Assembly: GCA_029265315.1 (NCBI GenBank)
Contig: JAJUJM010000007.1
Coordinates: 1 to 64,000, forward strand
Length of the DNA stretch: 64,000 bases
Source: Actinomycetota bacterium
GTDB lineage: Bacteria > Actinomycetota > Coriobacteriia > Anaerosomatales > PHET01
Direction: 5' to 3'
The position numbers were made by a program, and so were the translations under genes. Below the pieces are notes generated by a model, which ran no database searches, was not told where the DNA came from, and saw only the letters and a program-made list of their open reading frames with translations. This document shows positions 44,234-54,673 of the stretch, piece by piece. Positions within the stretch are counted from its first letter, which is position 1; every line of letters begins with the position of its first letter.

Positions 44234-44344
44234 GCGCCTGAGAAGTCCTGTAGGAAGGCCAGCGTGCGAAGGGTCGCTTCGGCCCTTCGTACCGGAATGG
44301 TAGCACCACGCGGTCCGCGTGTCGCCTCTACGTCAGGTAGAGGT

Positions 44345-45745
44345 TCACTCGACGGTCCGCACGTGGATCAGGTCGGTACCCCCCGGCACGCGAGTGGCCA
44401 GACCGGCGGTGAACGCGATGCGCTCCCCCGTCCGGGCCAGACCGGCTTCGCGCATCCTCGCTGTCACCGCATCAAGCAGCTCCGTGGTCGTCTCCGTGAA
44501 GGGCACCACGACTGACCGCACGCCCCAGACGAGCGCAAGGCGCCTGGCGACCTCTGACGATGGGACCGCGGCGATGAGCGGCGCAGCGGGGCGGAAACGA
44601 GATACCGCGAGTGCGGTCGCTCCGGACTGGGTCATCGTGACGATCGCTGCCAACTCAAGCTCGCTCGCCAGCTCACTCACCGCGGCGCTCACCGCAGCTT
44701 GTACATCATCGCGCATCCCCGTGGCTCGCGGGGGTCGCGGTGGCGCTGCCGCATCCTCGGCGGCGACGATGATGCGTGCCATGGTCTCGACGGACTCGAC
44801 CGGGTACTTCCCGACGGCCGTCTCCCCCGACAGCATGACCGCATCGGCTCTACCGAAGATGGCGGTGGCGACATCACTCGCCTCGGCCCGGGTCGGGCGG
44901 GGACGTTCACGCATCGAATCGAGCATCTCGGTGGCGATGATCACGGGCTTGCCCGCCGAACGGGCCACACCGACTATGCGGCGCTGTAGGACGGGGACGC
45001 GTTCGGGTGACGTCTCCACGCCGAGGTCCCCGCGAGCGACCATCACGGCATCGGCTGCTTCTATGATCGACTCGAGCCGGTCAGCAGCCTCGTGTTTCTC
45101 GATCTTGGCGACTATCGGCAGTTGCCGATCCCTCATGAGACCGCGGAGCGCATGCACGTCATCCGCCGAACGGACGAACGACTGGCCGAGCCAATCGATG
45201 TCACTGGCGAGCGCCCAAGCCAGCAACGTCGTGTCGAATCGCGTGATCGGCTCCACTGAGAGCGTGACCCCCGGGACATTGACGCCCTTGCGGCTCAAGA
45301 GCGCTCCCCCCGTGACGACCTCGACACAGACCTCACCGGGAGCCGTCGACGTCACGACGAGTTCGATACGACCGTCGTCGATGAGGATGCGATCACCCGG
45401 CCCGACATCATCAGCGAGTGCCCGGTGGCTCACCGTGACACGGGACGAATCGCCCACGCACTCCTCAGCCACGAGACGCAGCTGCCTTCCGGGCTTGAGC
45501 TCCACACCCGGTACGACTTCACCTACCCGAAGCTTCGGCCCGGGCAGGTCGAGCAGCACGCCCACCTCGCGTCCGGCCTCGGCCGCCATGGCGCGCGCCA
45601 CGCGCAGACGTTCGGCCAGCTCGCCCGGCCCAGCATGCGCAGCGTTCAGGCGGAACACGTCGACCCCTGCGGACAACAGTGCGTACAGCACGCCTGGCGA
45701 ATCGGTGGCTGGCCCGAGAGTGGCGACGATCTTGGTCCGACGCAT
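44345..45745 (-). CDS. pyk: Pyruvate kinase, Lys117-type
   Basis: A 466-residue glycolytic enzyme making pyruvate and ATP from phosphoenolpyruvate and ADP. KIVATLGPATDSP, IVAKIEKHEA, MVARGDLGVE, ATEMLDSM and LSGETAVGKYPVE are family regions. Two usual potassium-site residues are changed: the RLNFSHG motif reads RLNAAHA, and the DTKGPE motif reads DLPGPK, so Lys71 occupies the Glu117 position. Enzymes with Lys here are known to be potassium-independent. The ATG at 45745 follows GGGGGTC; an upstream ATG lacks a ribosome site. Confidence 0.94.
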   Translation of the reverse strand: MRRTKIVATLGPATDSPGVLYALLSAGVDVFRLNAAHAGPGELAERLRVARAMAAEAGREVGVLLDLPGPKLRVGEVVPGVELKPGRQLRLVAEECVGDSSRVTVSHRALADDVGPGDRILIDDGRIELVVTSTAPGEVCVEVVTGGALLSRKGVNVPGVTLSVEPITRFDTTLLAWALASDIDWLGQSFVRSADDVHALRGLMRDRQLPIVAKIEKHEAADRLESIIEAADAVMVARGDLGVETSPERVPVLQRRIVGVARSAGKPVIIATEMLDSMRERPRPTRAEASDVATAIFGRADAVMLSGETAVGKYPVESVETMARIIVAAEDAAAPPRPPRATGMRDDVQAAVSAAVSELASELELAAIVTMTQSGATALAVSRFRPAAPLIAAVPSSEVARRLALVWGVRSVVVPFTETTTELLDAVTARMREAGLARTGERIAFTAGLATRVPGGTDLIHVRTVE

Positions 45746-45811
45746 CAGTGTGACCCCCATGACGGCTTGACCTCGTCATGAGTGCTTACCCGATGCGACG
45801 CTCATCGAGCG

Positions 45812-46705
45812 CTACTCGGCCGCCTTCGGAAGGCGCACGAGCTGCACACCGTCGTCGGTTCGGCGAACGGTGATCTCCTCGCGGGCCAGACGGTGTGCCG
45901 CGGTGCGAAGGTTCCCGTAAAGCCTCTCGACACCGTCGCGCTCGGTCTTGACGTGCAGGGCGCGGTCGCCGCCGGACAGGAAGTAGCGGATGAGCCTTGT
46001 CGCGGCCCCACGGGGGGCCGGGTAGGGAACGTCGATGATGCGTGCCTCGATGTCCCACGCCTCGTCGAGCGTACAGCGCTCGCACCACTTCTCGACTCCA
46101 GCGACGAGGATCACGGCTCGTTTCTGGTCCTTCTCCCCACACACGTCATTCGTCACCAGACGGATACGCACGTCGAAGCATTGGATGGCCGCCGCGCGCG
46201 CCACGAACGCCCAATCCATCGAACCATCATCGTCGAGCAGCATGATGATTCGGTCGCGGACATGCCGCGCGAGCAGGTTGAGCAGCGTGAGAAGCCCTAC
46301 GCCGCGACGAGGCGTGAACGTCACCACGGCGTTATCGAAGACCGCAGCGTCTGTTAGATCCTCGACCATGCCGAGCATGGTGGCGAGGCGCGGGTCGTTG
46401 GCCACATCCGACATCAAGATGCGACGCAGCATGCCCTGCGATGGCTCGAGCGCGATGAGAGACTCTGTTCGCGACAGCAAGGGACGGGTGAGCAGACCCG
46501 TGGCAGCGCCGACTTCGAGCAGCGTCTCGCTCATCGGAACCTCTTCGAGCAACGCCTCTACAAGTTCGGGGAAGATCCGCTCCTGCCCGAACGTGTAGTC
46601 ATAGCTGTTCGCGAGACGCTCTCGCCGGGCGAGCGTCGATTCGATGGGAACACCGAACTGCGTGTTCTCCGCATCGATGACCGATCGCTTCGACTGACCA
46701 CCCAC
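45812..46705 (-). CDS. Class I SAM-dependent methyltransferase-like protein
   Basis: A 297-residue protein. Residues 45-160 resemble a Rossmann methyltransferase domain with motif I LLEVGAATGLLTRPLL and the acidic LIALEPSQGML. The C-terminal half is distinct, with CERCTLDEAWDIEARIIDVPYPAPRGAATRL and a basic end. The target is unknown. The GTG start has AGGGGGC seven nt upstream; a longer frame runs antisense-like inside eno and was rejected. It lies 23 nt after eno. Confidence 0.75.
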   Translation of the reverse strand: MGGQSKRSVIDAENTQFGVPIESTLARRERLANSYDYTFGQERIFPELVEALLEEVPMSETLLEVGAATGLLTRPLLSRTESLIALEPSQGMLRRILMSDVANDPRLATMLGMVEDLTDAAVFDNAVVTFTPRRGVGLLTLLNLLARHVRDRIIMLLDDDGSMDWAFVARAAAIQCFDVRIRLVTNDVCGEKDQKRAVILVAGVEKWCERCTLDEAWDIEARIIDVPYPAPRGAATRLIRYFLSGGDRALHVKTERDGVERLYGNLRTAAHRLAREEITVRRTDDGVQLVRLPKAAE

Positions 46706-46728
46706 CCTGAAGCCCCCTGAGGCATCGT

Positions 46729-48818
<2,090 letters not shown>

Positions 48819-48819
48819 G

Positions 48820-49794
48820 CTACTTCGAAGTGGTTTCCTGCGAGGCGCCCTTGGCGGCCTGCAGTTCCTTCACGAAGATCTCGATCTTGGCCTTCTTCTT
48901 CAGTTCGTCGAGGAACTTCTGATACGCGTCAGCGCGGCGCTGCTGGATGAGGATCTGCTCGATCTGGTCCTTGACGTCCTCGAACTTCTGCTGGGTGGCC
49001 TTGCGCACGTCGGTCACGCGGATGATGTGCCACCCGTACGGCGTCTTGACGAGACCCGAGGTCTGGCCTTTGGCGAGCTTGTCGAGCGCAGCCTCGAACT
49101 CCGGCACGTATGGCGTCGTGGGCCAACCCAGGTCGCCGCCGTTCGAGGCGGTCGCCGTGTCGACGGAGTACTCCTTGGCAAGCGCTGCGAAGTCGCCGCC
49201 GTTCCTGACTTGCGCCAGCACCTTCTCGGCGGTCTTCTTGTCCTCAGGCTTGAACAGGATGTGCGAGGCGCGCTTGGCGGCCTGCTGTTCGAACTGCGAC
49301 TTGTTCTTGTCGTAGTACGCCTTCATCTCCTGCTCGGAGATCTTGATGTCTGACGCGAGCGACTCGATGAGCTTCTGCGTGAGGAGCTGGTCGCGGATCT
49401 GCTGACGCAGCGTCTCCTCGGTCATGCCGGCGCTCTTGAGCGCGGACTGGAACTGCTCCTCGTCCTGGAAACCTGACTTCAGCTGCTGGATCTGCTTGTC
49501 GATGTCGCCCTCGGCGATCTTGATGCCTTTGTCCTCGGCCGCCTGCTCGACGAGCTTCTGGTTGATCATGTTGTCGAGAAGACGCTGCTTGAAGTCGAGC
49601 AGACGGCCCTCGCCGTCGGCCCCGTTGAACATGTCAGGGTACTGCTTCTTGAGCTGTGCGACCTGCTTGTCGAGTTCCGACAGCGGGATCTTCTCGCCGT
49701 TGACCTTGGCTGCGGTGTCCTTGTCCGTGCACCCAGCACCGGCGAGGAGTGCGAGGGCGAGGGCCAGAACCAGTGCGATGCGAAGCGGTTTCAT
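48820..49794 (-). CDS. PrsA/SurA-like parvulin lipoprotein
   Basis: A 324-residue exported peptidyl-prolyl isomerase, anchored as a lipoprotein (LALALALLAGAGC lipobox). A SurA N-terminal-like helical region (30-165) precedes the parvulin PPIase domain (about 175-270), with RASHILFKPEDKKTAEKVL, GGDLGWPTTPYVPEFEAAL and TPYGWHIIRVTD. It probably folds secreted proteins. The gene lies between mfd and mazG, a usual actinobacterial and firmicute order. Confidence 0.93.
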   Translation of the reverse strand: MKPLRIALVLALALALLAGAGCTDKDTAAKVNGEKIPLSELDKQVAQLKKQYPDMFNGADGEGRLLDFKQRLLDNMINQKLVEQAAEDKGIKIAEGDIDKQIQQLKSGFQDEEQFQSALKSAGMTEETLRQQIRDQLLTQKLIESLASDIKISEQEMKAYYDKNKSQFEQQAAKRASHILFKPEDKKTAEKVLAQVRNGGDFAALAKEYSVDTATASNGGDLGWPTTPYVPEFEAALDKLAKGQTSGLVKTPYGWHIIRVTDVRKATQQKFEDVKDQIEQILIQQRRADAYQKFLDELKKKAKIEIFVKELQAAKGASQETTSK

Positions 49795-49800
49795 CCGGAT

Positions 49801-52800
49801 TCATTCCTCCCGAGAACTGGGTTCGGACGTCGCCGAGTATATAGCACCGAGCGCTCCAAGGGCCGCCGCTGTCACAGACTCTCCATAGCCGACCGGCAAG
49901 GTGACTTGGCGCTTGCGATCGAGGAACACGGCGCCGAGCGCGGCCAAGCGACCTCTCGCCTCGTCATCCAGGTCGACCGGCGACAGAATCAGACGGTTTC
50001 TGACGAGCGAGATGTTCGTGACTCCCGCATCGGCCGCGAGCGCCTTGATACGCGCGATGTCGACGAGGTTGCGCGCGGTCTCGGGCAATGGCCCGAAAGC
50101 GTCGGTGAGCTCAGCCGCGACAGCGTCGACGGCTTCGATCGCAGGGGCGCCGGCCAATCGTCGGTAGACACGCACCCGTTCGTCGACATCCGGCAGGTAC
50201 ACCTCGGGGATGAAGGCCGGGACAGGCAGGTCGACCCGGATGTCCGGGTAGGCGACGACCGGCTCGCCGCGCGCCTCTGACACCGCCTCCATGAGCATCT
50301 GTGCGAAGAGGTCGAAGCCGACGGCCGACAGGTTGCCGTGCTGTTCGGCGCCGATGAGCGAGCCGGCACCCCGGATCTCGAGGTCGCGCATGGCTATCTT
50401 GATGCCGCTGCCGAGGTCGTCGTGCTCTCGGATCGCGGTGAGCCGCTCGATCGCGGACTCCGTGAGCGCGCTCTCACGAGGGAACAGGAAGTACGCGTAC
50501 GCCTTCACGTGGCTGCGGCCGACGCGCCCTTTCAGCTGGTAGAGCTGCGCCAGGCCGAGGCGCTGCGAGTCCTCGATGATGAGCGTGTTGCTGTGTGGGT
50601 TGTCGATGCCCGACTCGATGATGGTCGTAGCGACGAGCACATCGGCCTCGTTCGCCGCGAACTGCTCCATGACCGACTCAAGTTGCTTCTCCGACATCTG
50701 TCCGTGCGCGACCGCGATGCGCGCCTCGGGCGCTGCCGCACGCACCCGCTCGACCGCGTCGTCGATCGTGCGCACACGGTTGGACACGTAGTACACCTGC
50801 CCGCCGCGCTCGAGCTCGCGCCGGATCGCCCCGGAGACGACGTCCTCGTCCCACTCGCCCACGTGCACCGTCACAGGGAAGCGGTTGGGCGGCGGAGTGT
50901 CGATGACGCTCATGTCGCGCACACCCGACAGCGACATCTGCAGCGTGCGCGGAATGGGCGTGGCACTCATCGCGAGGACGTCGACCTGCTCGCGCAGGTT
51001 CGTGAGGTGCTCCTTGTGCTCGACGCCGAAGCGCTGCTCTTCGTCGATGATGACAAGGCCGAGGTCTTTGGGCTCGACGTCACGCGAGAGCAGACGGTGG
51101 GTGCCCACGAGCACGTTCACCGACCCGTTCGCAAACCCCTCGAGCGCCGCCTTCTGCTGCGCATCGGTCCTGAACCGGCTCAGGACCTCGACCGTCAGGC
51201 CGAACGGTGCGAACCGCTCGCTGAAGTTCGTGTAGTGCTGTTGAGCGAGGATCGTCGTGGGACAGAGCACCATGACCTGCTTGCCGTCCTGCGCCGCTTT
51301 GAACGCCGCGCGAATGGCGACCTCGGTCTTGCCGTACCCCACGTCGCCGCAGATGAGGCGGTCCATGGGCTTGTCGGACTCCATGTCGCTCTTCACGTCG
51401 GCGATGGCCGCGAGCTGGTCGGGCGTCTCGACGTAGGGGAACATCGCCTCCATCTCGAGCTGCCAAGGGGTGTCGGGTCCGTACGCATGGCCGGTCACCG
51501 TGGAGCGGCGTGCGTACAGGTCGACGAGGTCGAAAGCGAGCTGGCGGACCGCCTTGCGTGCCTTGCCGGTGGCCCGGCTCCAATCGGCGGTGTTGAGCCG
51601 CGTGACACGAGGGGCCGCCCCATCGGGGCCCACGTACTTCGTGACGCGGTCGATCTGCTCGACCGGCACGAAGAGCTTGTCCCCCTTCGCGTACTCCAGC
51701 AACAGGTAGTCGCGCTCGGCGCCCAGCACCTCCTGACGGACGACTTCACGGAACAGCGCGATGCCGTGCGTCGCGTGTACGACGTGGTCCCCGGGGGCGA
51801 ACGCGAACGTGACCTTCGTCGGATCGATCTCCCGCCTTCGCCGTCTCACCATCGAGCGAGGGTGGACGTCATCGATGCTCACCACCGCCACGTGCGCTTC
51901 AGGGATGACGAGACCCGCAGGGACATCCACATCGGAGAGCAGGACCGCGCGCGACGTCAACGCCGGAGGCGAGATGCCGCCACCCTCGCCTTCACCCGCT
52001 GCCTCGCCGCTCCGATGCGCGACGGCACCCGCCGCATGGTCGCCCGCCGTATGGTCGCGCTCCTCAGTCACCGGTACCCCGGCGTCGACGAGCGAGTCTC
52101 CGATACGGCGGCGCGTGCGCCGATCAGGCACCGCGACGACAACGCGGTTGCCCGCCGCCATGAGCGAGCGGATCCCGCCGATGAAGCGTTCCTCGCCTCC
52201 CGAGACCTCAGGACGCCGCGCCACGAGCTCGGCGTCGACGCCACCACCGACTCTAAGAAGCGAAAGCAGCGTCAACCGCTGGCGCTCGCCGAAATCGAGC
52301 TGGGCAGGCGATAGGTAGAGACCTTCCAGGGCGGCCTTGTGCGGCACGGTCGAGCGGAAACCCGCCGCCTTGGCCGCGGACTCGAGCTCCTCACGGCGGC
52401 GCACGGTGTCATCGAACAGAGAGCGCGGCTCAGCGACCACGACGAGCGTCTGAGCGCCCAGGTACTCGGTGGGCGATGCGGTGCGCTTGTAGAGCAGGGG
52501 AAGGTAACGCTCCACGCCGGTGAAGTGCACCCCTTCCGCGAGCAGCTCGAGCTCACGCGCGATCCCGGGGTCCTTCAGGACCCGCTCGCGTAAGACCGCT
52601 GCGGCCGCCTCCGCCCCGCGCTTGGACAGGGCGAGCTCGCGGCACGGGTAGACCTCGACCGTGCCTGCGTCGCCGATCGCTTGACCGGTCCCTGCGACGT
52701 AGCGCCTGACCGATTCGACCTCGTCACCGAACAGCTCCACGCGGACCGGCTGCCTGGTCCCCGCCCCGAAGACATCGAGTGTGCCCCCGCGCACGGCGAA

Positions 52801-53319
52801 CAACCCCGGGGCATCAGCGGCGTCCACACGCTCGTACCCCATCCGGACGAGTGCGTCGGTCGCCGCCGTCAGATCGAGCTCGCCGCCAGGCACGATCGTG
52901 AAGGGCTCGAAGACCCCGCTTCCCTGCGGAGGCACCGTGCGCAGAAGCGACCGAGCGGCCGCCACCACAACCACCGGGCGGCCCTTGTCGAGCGCGTGGA
53001 GCGCGCGGGCGCGGGCGCCGACCTCTTCGTGGTCCGGCACCGCTCCTGACCACGGCGTGTCAGAACGGTCCGGGAAGAGCATCACCCGTTCACGACCGAG
53101 GAATGCCGCGGTCTGGCGGGCGAAACGCTCAGCCGTCTCAGTGCCTGCGACGACCACGAACATCGGTCGAGGCGCCCTCGCGAACACCGATGCGACGAAC
53201 ATCGGTCGCACGAGACCGGGCACAGCGAGCGTCGCATCAACCCCATCGTCCAACCGCTCGATGATCCTCCTGGCAGCGGCCGACCCGGCCAAGGCATCTG
53301 ACAGATGGTCGATGAGCAT
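49801..53319 (-). CDS. mfd: Transcription-repair coupling factor Mfd
   Basis: A 1172-residue ATPase that removes stalled RNA polymerase and recruits UvrA. A UvrB-like N-terminal region is followed by the RNA-polymerase-binding CarD-like domain (about 515-575; FAPGDHVVHATHGIALF) and the translocase domain with ICGDVGYGKTEVAIRAAF near 665 and LVIIDEEQRFGV near 765. The TRCF domain ends the protein. A low-complexity linker rich in Gly, Ala and Glu (about 425-460) is unusual. The ATG start is preferred over a GTG 21 nt earlier because GGAG precedes it. Confidence 0.96.
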   Translation of the reverse strand: MLIDHLSDALAGSAAARRIIERLDDGVDATLAVPGLVRPMFVASVFARAPRPMFVVVAGTETAERFARQTAAFLGRERVMLFPDRSDTPWSGAVPDHEEVGARARALHALDKGRPVVVVAAARSLLRTVPPQGSGVFEPFTIVPGGELDLTAATDALVRMGYERVDAADAPGLFAVRGGTLDVFGAGTRQPVRVELFGDEVESVRRYVAGTGQAIGDAGTVEVYPCRELALSKRGAEAAAAVLRERVLKDPGIARELELLAEGVHFTGVERYLPLLYKRTASPTEYLGAQTLVVVAEPRSLFDDTVRRREELESAAKAAGFRSTVPHKAALEGLYLSPAQLDFGERQRLTLLSLLRVGGGVDAELVARRPEVSGGEERFIGGIRSLMAAGNRVVVAVPDRRTRRRIGDSLVDAGVPVTEERDHTAGDHAAGAVAHRSGEAAGEGEGGGISPPALTSRAVLLSDVDVPAGLVIPEAHVAVVSIDDVHPRSMVRRRRREIDPTKVTFAFAPGDHVVHATHGIALFREVVRQEVLGAERDYLLLEYAKGDKLFVPVEQIDRVTKYVGPDGAAPRVTRLNTADWSRATGKARKAVRQLAFDLVDLYARRSTVTGHAYGPDTPWQLEMEAMFPYVETPDQLAAIADVKSDMESDKPMDRLICGDVGYGKTEVAIRAAFKAAQDGKQVMVLCPTTILAQQHYTNFSERFAPFGLTVEVLSRFRTDAQQKAALEGFANGSVNVLVGTHRLLSRDVEPKDLGLVIIDEEQRFGVEHKEHLTNLREQVDVLAMSATPIPRTLQMSLSGVRDMSVIDTPPPNRFPVTVHVGEWDEDVVSGAIRRELERGGQVYYVSNRVRTIDDAVERVRAAAPEARIAVAHGQMSEKQLESVMEQFAANEADVLVATTIIESGIDNPHSNTLIIEDSQRLGLAQLYQLKGRVGRSHVKAYAYFLFPRESALTESAIERLTAIREHDDLGSGIKIAMRDLEIRGAGSLIGAEQHGNLSAVGFDLFAQMLMEAVSEARGEPVVAYPDIRVDLPVPAFIPEVYLPDVDERVRVYRRLAGAPAIEAVDAVAAELTDAFGPLPETARNLVDIARIKALAADAGVTNISLVRNRLILSPVDLDDEARGRLAALGAVFLDRKRQVTLPVGYGESVTAAALGALGAIYSATSEPSSREE

Positions 53320-53478
53320 GCGAGAGGCACTCCGAATCACTTGCGGACAGCACGAAAGCCCACGAACATCACGGTACGCGGAGCGCGATTCGTGCGTTGG
53401 CGGGGACGGTCAGAGTATTTCCGCGCGAAGCAGTGGTCAAGCGCAAGCCCTGTGGCGCCACCGCCGCGAAGGCCGTGA

Positions 53479-53685
53479 GTCACGAAGGCGGATGGGTATG
53501 CTCGAGCAGCGTGTGGCGACGCGCAGAACGAGACAGATACCAGGCGCAGGCCGACTACGACTCGAACGAGCGCGCTGAGCAACAAGATCGAGGACCTTCA
53601 AGACCGGCTGCAACGGATCGAGGAGACGCTGCAACGCATCGACTCCTCTGTTTCGGACCCGAATCAAGCGACCCGGATTAGCTGA
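53479..53685 (+). pseudogene. Possible remnant encoding a short coiled coil
   Basis: The 420-nt gap between mfd and nrdG holds a frame open from 53479 to 53685 with no ATG, GTG or TTG. Its last 36 codons read LSNKIEDLQDRLQRIEETLQ, then RIDSSVSDPNQATRIS: a clear heptad pattern with GC-rich third positions, as in real genes. A different frame begins with ATG at 53492 and stops exactly where this segment starts, so a frameshift is possible. The rest of the gap shows nothing clear. It may be a decayed gene or a non-canonically started small gene. Confidence 0.3.
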
Positions 53686-53763
53686 GGATTTCCGACGCGA
53701 TCGCATTCCAGGCACAACGCCGGACCTCGCGCGGGCACACCGAAGGGCCATGATGCGGAGACT

Positions 53764-54456
53764 CTACCGCACGACGAGCTCGAAGCGCCCCTGAAGCGCC
53801 GCTACGAACGCCCGCCCCTCATCGCTCGCGTCGAAGTCGCGTCCGGCCGCCAGCCCCTGTCGCACACCGTCGGGCCTATACCGCTGCAGCACCCAACGGT
53901 GCACGCCTTGGGACTCGAGCTCGTCGGCCATACGCGCGAGGTCATCAAGTGAGAGCAGGTCCGGATGCACCGTCGTACGGCACTCGAAATCAACACCACT
54001 CGCGACGAGCGTGCGCAGCGACTCGCGCGCTCGCCGGCCTGAACCCGCGACACGCGTGACACGCTCGTACTCGTCTGACGGAGCCTTCACGTCGAAGCCG
54101 ACCCAGTCCACAAGCGGAAGCACCTCCGCTAGACGCCCCGGCAGTGGACCAGCCGTGTGGAGCCCCACGGCGAAGCCCACATCCCGCACGTCCCGCAAGG
54201 CATATCGCAGCGCCGCCTGCGCCGTAGGTTCTCCGCCGGTGAAGACGACGCCGTCGAGCAGCCCGACACGCGAGCGAAGGAACTCGAGCACCTCCGGCCA
54301 CGAGGGCGCATCGTCATCTCCCTCAGCATCCGCGCGCAGCAGGTGCGGGTTATGACAATAGAGGCAGTCCCACGGGCAGCCGCGCAGAAACACCGTGGCG
54401 ACCAACTGGTCCGGCCAGTCGACCGTGGAAAGCGGCACGAAGCCGCCAAGGCGCAC
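53764..54456 (-). CDS. nrdG: Anaerobic ribonucleotide reductase activating protein NrdG
   Basis: A 230-residue radical SAM activase (NrdG2 type) that makes the glycyl radical on NrdD. The cluster motif FLRGCPWDCLYCHNP lies near residue 25, and FTGGEPTAQ follows for SAM binding. The GTG start lies one base after the stop of the 66-codon glycyl-radical gene, so nrdD, that gene and nrdG form one operon. A longer frame overlapping that gene was rejected. Confidence 0.92.
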   Translation of the reverse strand: MRLGGFVPLSTVDWPDQLVATVFLRGCPWDCLYCHNPHLLRADAEGDDDAPSWPEVLEFLRSRVGLLDGVVFTGGEPTAQAALRYALRDVRDVGFAVGLHTAGPLPGRLAEVLPLVDWVGFDVKAPSDEYERVTRVAGSGRRARESLRTLVASGVDFECRTTVHPDLLSLDDLARMADELESQGVHRWVLQRYRPDGVRQGLAAGRDFDASDEGRAFVAALQGRFELVVR

Positions 54457-54457
54457 G

Positions 54458-54658
54458 CTAGTTGGGCAGCTCACCGGTCTCGGTGAAGCAGACGCGCTCC
54501 TCATACTCACCCTGCTTGCCCTTGTTGAAAGACGTGACCGGTCGGTGGTAGCCCATGACGCGCGTCCAGACCTCGCAGGGCTGGCGCTCCTCGTCGGTGA
54601 GTGTGATCTCGAGCAGCTCTGCGGGCGTGAGTGTGGTCTTCTCGGCGGCCATCGGCAT
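54458..54658 (-). CDS. Separate C-terminal glycyl-radical segment of anaerobic ribonucleotide reductase
   Basis: A 66-residue protein with CEVWTRVMGYHRPVTSFNKG and KQGEYEERVCF, which is the C-terminal glycyl-radical end of class III ribonucleotide reductases (radical Gly in RVMGY). It lies in the same frame as the nrdD gene, separated by TGA and five codons. A strong GGAAGGGG sits 4 nt before its first ATG, so it can be translated alone. Whether the enzyme works as two chains or by reading through the TGA is open. Confidence 0.85.
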   Translation of the reverse strand: MPMAAEKTTLTPAELLEITLTDEERQPCEVWTRVMGYHRPVTSFNKGKQGEYEERVCFTETGELPN

Positions 54659-54673
54659 CAGTCCCCTTCCGTA

